Of a stretch of DNA of 64,000 nt, positions 21,936 to 32,702 are shown one piece after another. Below the pieces are notes generated by a model. That model saw nothing but the letters and a program-made list of their open reading frames with translations. It was not told where the DNA came from and searched no databases. Source of the stretch: Bedellia somnulentella (lineage: Eukaryota > Arthropoda > Insecta > Lepidoptera > Bedelliidae); contig OY755172.1 of the NCBI GenBank assembly GCA_963576735.1, positions 434,001 to 498,000 on the forward strand. Direction: 5' to 3'. Position 1 is the first letter of the stretch. The number at the start of each line of letters is the position of its first letter. The position numbers were made by a program, and so were the translations under genes.

Positions 21936-22282
21936 ATGTATGATGTCTTCAAACCGCGAGAGTTTAATAAAAATGTTAATAAACCTCATTAAATTACACC
22001 CATTAACCAGATATTAAAATATCACAACCTCTTACAATATTAATTTGAGTGTTTGTGAGATCTCCAAATTTTCAAGTTTTTATTTAGTTGTCACCCTAAT
22101 ATGAACAGTTAGTTTACTTAGGCACATGTTTATAATGGACTCGCGCTAATTTATAACTACTTGGCCGCATTATTAATGTTACAGTAATTTGAATACAGTT
22201 AAGTGTCGTGGAATCAAATTAAGATCTTCATAAAATGAAAAAAAAAATATTGCTTAAACAAAAAATAAAATTAACTCAAACT

Positions 22283-22622
22283 TTCACGCCATATGGAGGT
22301 TGGCAGAGGTACTAATACTTCTAAACATCACGTGGAATTGTCACCTAGTGTTCAGAGTACCCACTATTTGCTTGGATAATGTACTAACGTGATAGGGGGC
22401 AGGCCTATCGCCGTTTTGTACGAGTACACTGTCAAGTGACAAAGCACATCTTAGCCAGCACATGTGGGTTTCCTCACGATGTTTTCCCTCACCGTTAACC
22501 ACCATAATAAATTAACCACACATATGACTTTAGAAAAGACAAATTGGTGTAGGTCCAACCCAAAATTTTAATCGTCTGCACGATAAGAGGTGTTCTACCC
22601 ACTGAAATATCACGGTCGCTAA
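22283..22622 (-). mobile_element. SINE-B, near full-length copy
   Basis: On the minus strand it runs from AGCGACCGTGATATTTCAGT (tRNA-like head; A and B boxes degraded) to TTGGCAGAGG-complement sequence and CGTGAAAGTTTG. Several small deletions distinguish it from 3439-3804. Confidence 0.8.
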
Positions 22623-22804
22623 AACCAGTGATTTATAATAAGTGTTCGCGTCGCGAGGTGATGTCTAGTACAACATCATCGGACATTGTTAGCGTAGTGT
22701 GTCGCAACCCTAATAACATTTTGTGATTGAAACATGTGAGGGTACTTTAAAAACTCCTCAATCACAAACTACCAGTCGAGCCAGCTCGTCAGTCAGCCCG
22801 TGAC

Positions 22805-22895
22805 CACGGCACCAGTAGGTGTGCCAAAACGTCGGGCAAACATATCACGTAAGTGGTTTAAAAATGTTCGTTGGTTAATCCCGATTATTATTATA
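22805..22895. repeat. Interspersed repeat, copy 2 (GCACCAGTAGGTGTGCC family)
   Basis: Second copy of the repeat at 21840-21935, sharing the CGTAAGTGGTTTAAAA segment and the GATTATTAT end. Confidence 0.7.
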
Positions 22896-23814
22896 TATAA
22901 TAATTTAGACTAGTTTAAAATAGCATAATCCTTTCGCTTCCTCATTAGGCGAGAACTATGAGGTCTCTTAACTGATTGATGGATTAACTTTCCGTTTTCC
23001 ACTTCCCAGACCCTATTGTAAAATGAAATTTTTGCAATAACATAGTAATTGGTTTGGGTATGGGTTAGTTGGGTTTTGGCCTGAAGGCTCTTAAATTTTC
23101 GTCGAGAACTATTCAACAATAATTTAGCTGTGGGTCTCTTCTATCAATTGAATGGAACTTTACTATTATCTAAAGGTCCTCAGTGACATTTTTTCTTATC
23201 ATATCTTTTGCAACACTCTCATGTTTTTCTTAAATATACCGAAGATAAACCAATTAAAATTATGTATAAAAGTTCCCAATTATCAGTAAAATTTGTCATT
23301 TTTTAATTTATGCTTGTTTTTTCACAATTTGGTTAACGAAGGAAGTAAATAAGGACAGAACGACGGACCTCTCTCTTGGAAATTAAAAAGTGAAATGTGT
23401 CAAATATTCCAAATTAATTAAGTTGAAGAAGGCACACCTGGTATGTTTAAATTATAAAACTTGGAACATCCGGAATCCAGTAATTTATTCGAAAGTTGTT
23501 TGAGAAAATTTACGAACCATTTCAGTGAGTGTATTTTATTGGCAGTTCGCACTTTAGATGAACTCGATTGGAAAGGATTTGCATAAATATTGAAATTTAT
23601 AAAGATGCACTTAAGATGGCAATTGATTATTACAGATCCACAATCTTTTCTTGGCCGGTAAGGGCGTCACTGTCATCATATTAGTATTGCCAGTAAATAA
23701 AAATTAACCATTATTAGGGAAATAATTTTACGCCATACAGGCTAATTTATTTATGTATTGAAATGTCTTAATAAAACAATTTATATAATATTCATTTAAT
23801 TACTAAATAGTTGC
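22896..23814. other. Unassigned DNA
   Basis: No supported gene. 23632-23658 is an exact 27-bp inverted match to 33159-33185. Confidence 0.45.
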
Positions 23815-24006
23815 TGTGTAGTGTCGGCTTAGAATAGCGCTACCCCATTTCTGCCGGCGGGTGTACGTAAGAGGCGACTAAGGATATTGGGGCTTTATAA
23901 TGGATTTTTGGGCGATGCGGTTGGAGACCCATCACCAAAAACCTTTATTTTACCATCTTTACCCCACACAACTTTCCAAAAGTGGCTGAGGAGTTTCTGA
24001 TTCCTT
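23815..24006 (+). repeat. REP-A, left half of a copy split by LINE-D
   Basis: GCTGTGTAGTGTCGGCTTAG up to GGAGTTTCTGATTCCTT. The rest of the same copy resumes at 32024 (ATTCCTTAGCTCTGGCTACC). ATTCCTT (24000-24006 and 32024-32030) is the target-site duplication of LINE-D. Confidence 0.85.
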
Positions 24007-24400
24007 TTTAAAAAAAAAAAAAAAAGTCAAAAAGTCAAAAGTCAAAAAGTTTATTTTTCAAAATTAAGTTAAAAATTAACATTTTTTGAACGTCAATTTT
24101 TTTTAAATTTATCATATGTCCGTTGCTTCGGAAGGTGTTCGTAAAGAGAAGAAGCAACAAAGAAACTCTTTACATTCACATTTTTTCATTTTTTCAAAAC
24201 ATGGTTTGTACAATTTCAGTTTATTAACATGTTTTTACTTTATAAAAGATTTTCTATGCGACAAAACCAAACGCTAGTTTGACATATTTAAAATAAATTG
24301 TCCATCACAAAAACCAATCACATAACGTGAGAAGAAAAATCCTCACCAGACAATTATTCCTAGGAATAACGAGGGAAGATTTATAGCTTTACGGACACGG

Positions 24401-26409
24401 TCATGTGCGCGTTGGGTCCTTGTCGTTTAAAAAATCTTGAACACTGTAGTAAGACTTCTTTAAAAGCATGGCTTTTATTGCCTTTTTAAAAGATGCCACA
24501 GGCAATTCCAATATGTCAGAAGGAAGTTTGTTGAACATTTTCAGGGATAGTCCCATAAAGGAGTTACTTACTTTATTAAGTCTCCACTTCGGTACGTGAA
24601 GTTTGTCCTTATTTCGAGTGTTAACAGTATGCCTATCACTAACTTTACTAAATTGGCCTATATTCTTTTTGGCATACATTAAATTCTCAAATATGTATTG
24701 GCAAGGGACAGTTAAAATGCCAATTTCTTTAAATTTTTCGCGCAACGAATACCTCGACCTCAACATGTAAATAGATCGGATAGCTCGCTTTTGTAAGACG
24801 AAAACTTTATGAACATCAGCCGCTTTACCCCATAATAAAATACCGTACGACATAATACTATGAAAATAACTGAAATACACAATGCGAGCTGTTTCTACGT
24901 CTGCTATTTCTCTAATCTTACGCACGGCATACGCTGCTGAGCTCAGCCTTTTAGAAAGTGTTAGTATATGGGGTCCCCATTGCAACTTAGAATCGATTAT
25001 TATCCCTAGGAATTTTGTTTCTTTCACTAATTCTACTTGTTCACTATCAATAACAATATTGTTATCAACTTGCCTAACATTCGGTAAAGTAAATTTAATA
25101 CATTTAGTTTTTTTGGCATTTAGAACCAGGTTATTTACAGTAAACCAATGCAATACCAGTGAGATAGCTTTATTTACGTCGTCAAGAGATGTAGAGGATC
25201 TCGCTACATTAAATATTAAAGATGTGTCATCTGCAAACATAACTATCTCAGAATACTTTTGTACCATAAATGGTAAATCATTAATGTAAATCAGAAACAG
25301 TAATGGGCCAATGATAGAACCTTGAGGAACGCCCATCTCTATTTCCGATCCTTCCGACGTGGTTCCATTAATATCAACCTTTAAAGTTCTTTTATGAAGA
25401 TATGATGCCATTAATTTCAGTGCTTGCTCGTCAAAACCGTAATATTTAAGTTTAATCAACGCTATTTCTTTTTTTACACAATCAAAAGCTTTTGTGAGGT
25501 CACAAAATATACCTAATGCATCCCGGGAGTTTTCCCATGAATTAAAAATATGTTTCATTAGTGACACTCCTGCATCTACAGTAGACCTACCTTTGGTGAA
25601 ACCATATTGCTCGTCATGGAATATATTATGATTGTTGAAATATGAAAGCATTTGGTTGGACATGATTTTCTCAAAAACTTTACTGAGAACTGGCAAAATA
25701 GAAATAGGCCTATAATTGGTAAAGTCCTGACTATCTCCTGATTTATGTAGTGGGATGAGCCTACTTAGCTTCATACAGTCTGGAAATTCTCCTATATATA
25801 TACATTTATTAAAAAGTATCGTTAAATGAGGAGCGATTATATTTATTATTCTGTTTATGACGAAAACTGACATTCCTGTTATGTCTTCGGTTTTTTTAAG
25901 ATTAATAGTTTTAAAATTTTTAATTATATCATTGTTGTCAACATACTTGAAAGAAAACTGTGCTGTTGTTTTGGTAACATTTTGTTCCAACAACTCAAGA
26001 GCTTTCTGGGGACATGAATTTAATTTCTCTGTTGTCTGAGTGGGGGTATTTATAAAATGATTTTCAAAAATGTCAGCAATTTGTGATTTTGACTGTATCA
26101 GTTCATTATCTAATAATAAATTGAGATCATGTGGGGACTTTAGTTTTCCAGTTTCACTGTTAATTATTTTCCAGACAGTCTTACTCTTGTTAGAAGAATT
26201 CATAATTTTATGTTTTATGCATCTAGATTTAGCTTCACCACAAACTTTTTTGAAAATTTTTGAATAATTTCTGACATAAATAATAAAATCTTGGTTGAAG
26301 TTAAAGGACTTTTCTCTATAATTGTTATATAGGTGATCTCTACTTATTCTAATTCCAGCGGTGGCCCATTCAGCAAAAGAGCATTTTGTATTACACAGTA
26401 TTACCTTAG
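24401..26409 (-). CDS. LINE-D reverse transcriptase (3' part of ORF2)
   Basis: RNA-directed DNA polymerase of a non-LTR retrotransposon, acting in the nucleus by target-primed reverse transcription. The frame is open from the BEL junction at 26409 to the stop at 24401; residue numbers below count from the internal Met at 26203. It shows FTNYRPISILPVLSKVFEKI (about 160-180), YGFTKGRSTVDAG (about 200), FCDLTKAFDCV (about 235), MGVPQGSIIGPLLFLIYIND (about 290) and the catalytic FADD box VMFADDTSLIF (about 323). The C-terminal region with KRAIRSIYMLRSR matches LINE-E. Amino-acid similarity to LINE-E is high throughout but the nucleotide sequences differ, so they are distinct subfamilies. Confidence 0.85.
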
Positions 26410-26680
26410 TGTTGTAGAAATAATAGGATCTTCTTTTTGCGACTTGTTTATTATGAAACTGTTACAATTAGCTTAGTATCTAAATGATTTCGCGTCTTCT
26501 CCGTGTCTTCTTGGGATTCTTCAATTGTGAAAAGTAAAAGGAAAGAATAGTGCCTGAGGCGGCGTATTTATAGGCTAAGCTGTTTGTCTCCTTTCTGATG
26601 GCGCTTGACGTGACTGACGCGACTCTGGATTGTTTATGTTTTGAGCCCGTTAAAGCACTTGGATTCAAGTGGCTTTAACA
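26410..26680 (-). repeat. BEL/Pao 3' LTR
   Basis: 271 bp. One difference from the 5' LTR was noticed (ATGATTTCGCG here, ATGACTTCGCG at ~31402). Confidence 0.92.
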
Positions 26681-26707
26681 TACTGGGGGGCCATTGAAGA
26701 CGAGTCT

Positions 26708-27460
26708 TCAATCTTCTTCTACAAGTAGGCACAAGCGATTTATGGCTTGCCTTACTGTCGATTGCATGGTCTTGATATCGGCCACTCTCGGGACACCATC
26801 TGCTCCTGGATATAGTTTAGTGACTCGCCCTCTTCGCCATAACAGAGGTGGAGAGTTATCTTCGCTTATTAGGACAAGATCACCCATGCGCAAGTCTCTA
26901 CATCTTACTCGCCATTGAGTTCGCTGTTGTAGCTCTGATAAATATTCCCTGTGCCATCTCCTCCAAAATGTTTGCCGTAGCTGCTCCAACAGTTGAAAGC
27001 GATCCAATCTCTTCGTCGGTAAGTCTGCCAGATCCGGTGATGGAAGAGCCGTGAGTGACCTGCCGAGGAGAAAGTGTCCCGGTGTGAGAACTGCCAAATC
27101 ATTTGGGGAGGAGGAAAGGGGAGCGATGGGTCTACTGTTGAGGATAGCCTCAACCTGGGCAAAAAGAGAAGATAATTCCTCGAATGTGAGGTGGGTGTTA
27201 CCCATGATGCGTTTAATGTGAAACTTAGCAAGCTTAATGCCAGCTTCCGCGCTTCCGTTGAAATTAGGGGCGTAAACCGGGCAAAATCTAAAGTTAATAT
27301 TTTGAACATTAGCAAACTGCACAAATGAGTCTTTATTGTCGTTAAAAAATGAATTTATTTCCTTAGCTACGGCAACGAAATTTCGCCCATTGTCACAAAA
27401 TATTTCCCTGGGCTTCCCCTGGCGAAAATAAAAGCATAAAGAAATTATGATGATGACCAC
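26708..27460 (-). pseudogene. BEL/Pao integrase, C-terminal part
   Basis: Contains GKPREIFCDNGRNFVAV (the second catalytic Asp region), PNFNGSAEAGIKLAK (the region of the catalytic Glu), HFLLGRSLTALP and the BEL-type C-terminal block FWRRWHREYLSELQQRT ... GDLVLISEDN. The zinc-binding and first catalytic Asp parts are missing because the coding sequence is cut at about 27440. The first ~10 residues of the open frame are probably not integrase. Confidence 0.85.
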
Positions 27461-27800
27461 CGTTGATGATGATGATAATCATGGTGATTGATCATCGCAC
27501 TGATTCAAATACATCTGATAAATGAATCTAAAAATATATGTATATGCTAAAGTTCAAAGTCGATGAACTTGTGAGGTCAACTACCTCGATGTCAATGACC
27601 TTTAGGTAGTCAGCTGTTTACTGTACCTAGAAGGAGGACATAAATAGCGAACAATGTGAATGATCCATGTGTAGGATGTTATAAAGTGTATAAGTGTATA
27701 TGTATTGTATAAAATAAAATATTTGTATATAAATGTAAATTAAAAGTAAACCATAAACAATTGTTGAATGTTTGTTGTGTATGAATTCATTCAACTTAGG
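27440..27800. other. Unrelated filler between BEL protease and integrase, LTR-like
   Basis: This non-coding stretch replaces the RT-RNase H part of pol. In plus reading it starts near TGATGATGACCACC and ends near GAATTCATTCA, with ATAAATAG at ~27640 and AATAAAATAT at ~27713, as in a solo LTR of another element. No clear target duplication was found, so the identity is a guess. Confidence 0.4.
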
Positions 27801-27803
27801 TTA

Positions 27804-30017
27804 TTAATAACCAATTCGTTTTGGTAAGGTGTAAGTATCACCAAGACGGTAATCTGGTGCCTTGAGTGGGCTGAGAGGACAGAAACGTCTAGTTTTTAGT
27901 CTATGAGTTCTAGTTAACTTGGTAAATGAACTGCTACTAACAAAATTACAAGTTTGTGAATTCTGTGGTAATGAATGGGAAATCTTGCCAGCTATAATCC
28001 AGCCTAGCTGTGAATTATGCAGCATGGGTAGGCCTGGACCTAAGGTGAGCCTTTCGGAGCCAAGTAGATCCCAGAAAAGATCGCCTCCAATCATAATATC
28101 AACCTTTAGTGGTTGATTGAATTGAGGATCAGCTAATGTGATAGCTGAGGGAAGAGTGATATTTGAAACATCAATGGCTTCATTAGAATGCCTTTTTGCT
28201 ATGGAAGGCAACACCAAAAAGGTGTGAAGATGTGAGTATGTGCCAGTGCGGGCACGAATTAACGCTGAGCACTGATGTGGTCTCAGGTTAAGAGAGGTGT
28301 CCCCAACGCCTGCAACACTGTTGTGTATTGAGGGTGTGGAAGCTAACTTAAGGCGATTCCTTAAGTCAGCGGAAAGAAAAGAGTAGTCAGAGCCGCTATC
28401 TAGCAGACATCTGACTGTCTCCACCTTACCATTTTGGGGATTGATGATGTCAATCATGGCAGTGGAGCGAATGATCCCTGAAGGGGAAACTGGAGGACTG
28501 AGAGAAAGCAACTGAGGCATTGAAGGGACAGGATGTGATGATGGAGCAACATCATTTTGAAGAAGGGGAGAGCTGTGTATCAGAGTGTGATGGCGTCCAC
28601 CACACTTACGACAGTCTCCATAGGGACACTTGGTAACCATATGGTCAGACCGAAGGCAATTTGTGCAAACCTTAAGCCCAGTGACCCTACTCCGTCTGTC
28701 AGCCAATGTGAGCTTTCTGAAACGTAAGCATCGGAACAGTAAATGTTTACCTTTGCAAAGGGGGCACTTCAAGTTAGTATTGGTTCTAACTGTTGATGCT
28801 AGAGTGGCATTGGGTAATCGTGAGGGCAATTGAGGATTGCTAGCCTCATCGCTTACCTTACCTGAAGTGGAAACAATAAATGCTTGAGGTGGATTTATTG
28901 TTTGTTTAATATGATTGTTACTATGATAGTGTTTTAAATCATGACTATTATTATTATTATTATGACTGTTGTTTGAACCCTGTGATGTGTTAACCCTTAC
29001 CTTACTTTGAGGTAATGTCTCTAAAATGTCAGCTCTTATCTTTATAAATTCCTTTAAATCATTGAAGGTTGGCAACTCTGAATGAAGATTGCCTTTGTAT
29101 TCTTCCCATTTGACATTGGTATTTTGATCAAACTTTGAGGAAGCTAAATAAATTAAAATAGAATCCCAGTGTTGAACTGGTTGACCTAAAGTTTGTAGGG
29201 CCCTAACATTCTTAGTGATGTGGTCACTTAAGAACCTAAGAGACTTGTCTGATTCACTCTGCATAACCTTAAAGTTAAAGAGAGCACTGAGGTGATTATT
29301 AACTAATTGTTTTGTATTGTTATACCTTTCACATAATATATTCCATGCTTCTACATAATTGAAATCAGATACCTCGAGGTTTGCTATAACCCTGGCTGCT
29401 TCACCTTGTAGGTATGAGCAGAGGTAATGAAATTTATGAATAGGTTTAATATGATTATTATTGTGAATTAATGATTCAAATGTATCTCTGAATTCAAGCC
29501 ATTTGAAGTATGAACCATCAAACTTAGGTATAGTGATTTCAGGTAGCCTAAACCCCATTGTGCCTTGACCATTACAGTGGCATGGATGGGAGGCCTTTGA
29601 CCCTTCAGTGGCATCTTGGAATTGGTCTGCAGGTTTGTTGACACCGAGCAGATTTCGAGCCTTCACAATACAAGAACAGAATTCATTTGATATGAGTTCT
29701 CTTTCATCTAATTCATAATCTAAGTTACTAAAATTAAGAGCTTCCATTTGTGATTGCAGGTGTTCAAATTGAGAGTTTAACTCCAAAAACTTATCTAGCT
29801 TTAATGATAACATTTGTTCATCCCTTGATGTCAATGGATGGGATTCACAATACTCTAATAAATTTAATAAATATTTTTTAAAGTGGGTTATTTGCCCTTT
29901 GATGGAACTGCGTTTATAGTTAAGCACAGTATATTCATCGCTTGCCATTTTGGCAGGGCTTGAGCTTCGACTGGCATGAGCAGTGTTTGTTTTTACTGAT
30001 AATTCACTGTCAGTCAT
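27804..30017 (-). CDS. BEL/Pao Gag-protease polyprotein
   Basis: A 737-residue frame. The N-terminal ~150 residues are Gag-like; about 165-340 match the DUF1759 capsid-type region (IPKFDGSYFKWLEFRDTF ... YLQGEAARVIANL); 415-480 hold paired zinc fingers with CPLCKGKHLLFRC, CTNCLRSDHMVTKC and CRKCGGRHH; about 550-570 is the aspartic protease CLLDSGSDYSFLS, followed by the DUF1758-type GWIIAGKI near the end. The last ~40 residues do not look like BEL and lead into the filler at 27800. Gag packages the element RNA and the protease cleaves the polyprotein. The start at 30017 is the first Met after the leader. Confidence 0.88.
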   Translation of the reverse strand: MTDSELSVKTNTAHASRSSSPAKMASDEYTVLNYKRSSIKGQITHFKKYLLNLLEYCESHPLTSRDEQMLSLKLDKFLELNSQFEHLQSQMEALNFSNLDYELDERELISNEFCSCIVKARNLLGVNKPADQFQDATEGSKASHPCHCNGQGTMGFRLPEITIPKFDGSYFKWLEFRDTFESLIHNNNHIKPIHKFHYLCSYLQGEAARVIANLEVSDFNYVEAWNILCERYNNTKQLVNNHLSALFNFKVMQSESDKSLRFLSDHITKNVRALQTLGQPVQHWDSILIYLASSKFDQNTNVKWEEYKGNLHSELPTFNDLKEFIKIRADILETLPQSKVRVNTSQGSNNSHNNNNNSHDLKHYHSNNHIKQTINPPQAFIVSTSGKVSDEASNPQLPSRLPNATLASTVRTNTNLKCPLCKGKHLLFRCLRFRKLTLADRRSRVTGLKVCTNCLRSDHMVTKCPYGDCRKCGGRHHTLIHSSPLLQNDVAPSSHPVPSMPQLLSLSPPVSPSGIIRSTAMIDIINPQNGKVETVRCLLDSGSDYSFLSADLRNRLKLASTPSIHNSVAGVGDTSLNLRPHQCSALIRARTGTYSHLHTFLVLPSIAKRHSNEAIDVSNITLPSAITLADPQFNQPLKVDIMIGGDLFWDLLGSERLTLGPGLPMLHNSQLGWIIAGKISHSLPQNSQTCNFVSSSSFTKLTRTHRLKTRRFCPLSPLKAPDYRLGDTYTLPKRIGY

Positions 30018-31307
30018 ATTGAAAAGGAAATTAATAATTAATAATTAATAAGTAACTAGTTAAGTGAAAGGTTCTGTATATAGATAAATTTCTGGAGTTA
30101 ATTGTTATAGTAAAGGGTGTGGCAAGAATGTAAAATTAAAGTAAATTGTAAACCGGTTTACGCTCCTTGTGAAGGTGACGCCGCTGGAGACAACAGGCAG
30201 CAGCTGAATGATGCAGGCCTGCGTTCCTCGGTGAAGTTCACGTTCACTGAAATTGTTTGAAACAGTAGTAAGTATATATCCCTGAATCGTTTGGTAGAGC
30301 GGAAACTGGCATGAAACTAACCAATATTAAGTTTGTATATTGAAATTAATTGAATTAAGTGAAGAGTTGATTGATATGCTGCTAGAGTTGCCGGCACATG
30401 TGAGGTATGAGTACCTTAACTGCTGCCTTTACTTAATTGAGTGAATGTATATAAGCAAAGTGAGTCAATGATTCACATGTGCACTTGATGGCTGTAGAAA
30501 ATATATGGTTGATTAACCTAAGTGAAGAGCATGTGGTTTTGTAAAATTAGTTATGTTGCTCACTAGTTTTACAAAAACACTAAAATGCCAAAGTGAAGTT
30601 AAAATATTGAAAACTAAGTAATTAATGCAAGACAAGGTTGAAATTCTGATATTGATATGATTAAGAAACTATTTAAGTTGGCATGTGGTATGAAACATAA
30701 CCTGGATGTCCTTAATAGAGTGCGCTGATTCCACTTGGTGAGGCGTTGGAGCCTGTTAGATGAATTGCTGTAAGGTTAAGTTGCAATTATCTTTGTAAAT
30801 GTTATGCGCTAACTCTGTAGCACATGGGAGGCCTATGTCATACACTGGATCACAGAAACCAGCGGCTGTGGCTCAGAAATAGCTGAGTGGTGATTGCCTT
30901 GTGCAATCAGTTCAACTTTAATTTCATCATGTGGACCATGCCGTTGAGAATCTATTCTAACCTCAAAATTTTTAAGAAATAAATGGGAAGTAATGTGCTT
31001 TCTAGGTAATTAAATAGATTTATGATAAGATTGATGTAAAATACAAAGGGATTGCTGAGATATTAATGGATGTAAATTGATTATCTATTGATTATCTTGA
31101 CTAATTTGCCCGTGGTGAGGGGTTTTAAGGTGAGGAAAAGAAAGGAATGATTGGCTCACGACACTCTCCTCGGTAAGATGCTGGCAGGTGGGATGGCTGC
31201 TGTGTCCAACCCTTGGACCTGGCTTCTTCACCGGCGGCTTGGCGTGGCGTGGCGTGGTCCTCCTTTTCTCTCGTTCTGCTGGTGGTGCCTCTGCTGCGTA
31301 GGCTGAA
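30018..31307 (-). other. BEL/Pao leader region
   Basis: About 1.3 kb between the primer-binding site and the gag start, without long ORFs. A long leader is common in non-autonomous LTR elements. Nothing else recognised. Confidence 0.6.
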
Positions 31308-31325
31308 GTCCCTGTTCGGGCGCCA
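31308..31325 (-). promoter_or_regulatory. BEL/Pao primer-binding site, tRNA-Lys type
   Basis: On the minus strand, one base after the 5' LTR, reads TGGCGCCCGAACAGGGAC, complementary to the 3' end of a tRNA-Lys, where minus-strand DNA synthesis would be primed. Confidence 0.85.
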
Positions 31326-31326
31326 A

Positions 31327-31597
31327 TGTTGTAGAAATAATAGGATCTTCTTTTTGCGACTTGTTTATTATGAAACTGTTACAATTAGCTTAGTATCTAA
31401 ATGACTTCGCGTCTTCTCCGTGTCTTCTTGGGATTCTTCAATTGTGAAAAGTAAAAGGAAAGAATAGTGCCTGAGGCGGCGTATTTATAGGCTAAGCTGT
31501 TTGTCTCCTTTCTGATGGCGCTTGACGTGACTGACGCGACTCTGGATTGTTTATGTTTTGAGCCCGTTAAAGCACTTGGATTCAAGTGGCTTTAACA
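31327..31597 (-). repeat. BEL/Pao 5' LTR
   Basis: 271 bp, nearly identical to 26410-26680. The outer CTTAG (31598-31602) is the target duplication. Confidence 0.92.
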
Positions 31598-32023
31598 CTT
31601 AGTTTTAAAGATTTTGTTGAATTCAGTTTTTAGCTCATTGATGAATGAAAGACAATTCTCTAATGATTCACTGCTTCTCATTGGGGGGCTGATGCTAGAC
31701 CTAATATTATTTTCAAATAAGCTAAGTTTTTTTTCAGTTATCTGTCTACATACTATTGACTTTTTCTTTTCGATGGTAAATTCTAAATTTATAAATTGAC
31801 CCTTGTGGTCTGAGGTAATGCAATCAAAAAGGAAGTGACCGGAGTAATCACAATTGCAATAAATATTATCTAAACATGTTGCAGAGGTCGAGGTAATTCG
31901 GGTTGGCTCATTAAATACATTTAGAAGATTAAATGATTGAAAAAATGTCAATATTCTCTCCTTTACTAGACCCTCACCCAACAAGTCAACATTGAAATCC
32001 CCACAAACTATTTTTAACCACAA
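31592..32023 (-). pseudogene. LINE-D endonuclease fragment
   Basis: Encodes the second half of an APE-type endonuclease: CGDFNVDLLGEG, the EPTRI block, TCLDNIYCN and the SDH motif ITSDHKGQF. The catalytic N-terminal Asn and Glu are absent because the element is 5'-truncated. The frame continues into the RT part at 26409 once the BEL insertion is ignored. Confidence 0.8.
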
Positions 32024-32085
32024 ATTCCTTAGCTCTGGCTACCCCTTCTAGGAATTTACAGCCCTGAGTATATGTATGTAATAAC
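32024..32085 (+). repeat. REP-A, right part of the copy split by LINE-D
   Basis: ATTCCTTAGCTCTGGCTACC, CCTTCTAGGAATTTACAGCC, CTGAGTATATGTATGTA: the distal end of REP-A that continues from 24006. Confidence 0.85.
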
Positions 32086-32533
32086 TATTATTGTAAGTAA
32101 ACAAGTTCGTTTTAATGTAAGCTAATTATATTTATTTATTTTTGCCCTTGTCTAGTATGTCTACTCAAATGACTGTGTATCCTAATTTTGCTGATCGTAC
32201 CTCCCAAATGTAGTCTGGAAGAGATCGCTTTTAGCGAAAACACTGCCAATTGTACTTCTCTGCAAACTGTTTCATTATTTTATACTCAAGGATTTGTTAT
32301 TTGTGACACTCAGAGTTAATAAGTGGGTAACTACATAAAATATTTTTTTTAATCCTGTAAATCAGAGGCTTACCTTGTCGTGTACTGTCTTTTACATTTC
32401 ATATTCACACATAGATCCTCTAAAAAGGTGGCACAGAAAAAAATAATTCTAAACATCAGATATCCTTTGGGTCATTCATTTTGCTGGGTCAGTTAATTTA
32501 TGGGTACTTTTTTATTGCTGTTAACAGCCTAGT
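32086..32533. other. Unassigned DNA
   Basis: No gene or known repeat recognised. Confidence 0.45.
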
Positions 32534-32702
32534 AACATATAACGTAACATAACATACACGTTCACGCCGAATACCCCCGAAGGGGTTTGGCAGAGGTACT
32601 AATACTTCTGAACATCAAGAGACTTTGACACCTGATGTTCAGAGTACCTACGTTTTGCATGGACAGTGTACTCACGTGATAGGGGGCAGGCCTATCGCCG
32701 TA
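32534..32702 (-). mobile_element. SINE-B, 5'-truncated copy
   Basis: Contains the 3' half of SINE-B on the minus strand (ACGTTCACGCCGAATACCCC ... GATAGGGGGCAGGCCTATCG). The tRNA head is absent, and unrelated sequence follows at 32703. Confidence 0.8.

Larger units (their letters stand above)
26410..31597 (-). mobile_element. BEL/Pao LTR retrotransposon, internally deleted
   Basis: Two 271-bp LTRs (26410-26680 and 31327-31597; TGTTGTAG ... TTTAACA in plus reading) bound the element. The 5-bp CTTAG on both outer sides (26405-26409, 31598-31602) is the target duplication. On the minus strand it carries a tRNA-Lys-type primer-binding site next to the 5' LTR, a long leader, gag-protease (27804-30017) and an integrase tail (26708-27460). 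RT, RNase H and the front of integrase are missing, with about 360 bp of unrelated DNA in their place (27440-27800). It could move only with proteins supplied in trans. Confidence 0.9.
24007..32023 (-). mobile_element. LINE-D, 5'-truncated CR1/Jockey-type LINE split by a BEL/Pao element
   Basis: The LINE reads on the minus strand from 32023 to 24007. It begins within the endonuclease (CGDFNVDLLG), so roughly the first 170 codons seen in the relative LINE-E are absent. The 3' UTR ends in a pyrimidine-rich tail with repeats of GACTTTTT (24009-24045). It is bounded by ATTCCTT duplications in REP-A. The BEL/Pao element at 26410-31597 interrupts it, with its own CTTAG duplication; the LINE reading frame is open on both sides of that insertion and in register when the duplicated 5 bp is counted once. 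Confidence 0.85.

Noticed and set aside
31397..31585. 62-codon frame in the BEL LTR, also at 26480-26668
   Set aside because: Lies wholly inside the LTR R/U3 region in both copies; no known LTR-encoded protein resembles it.
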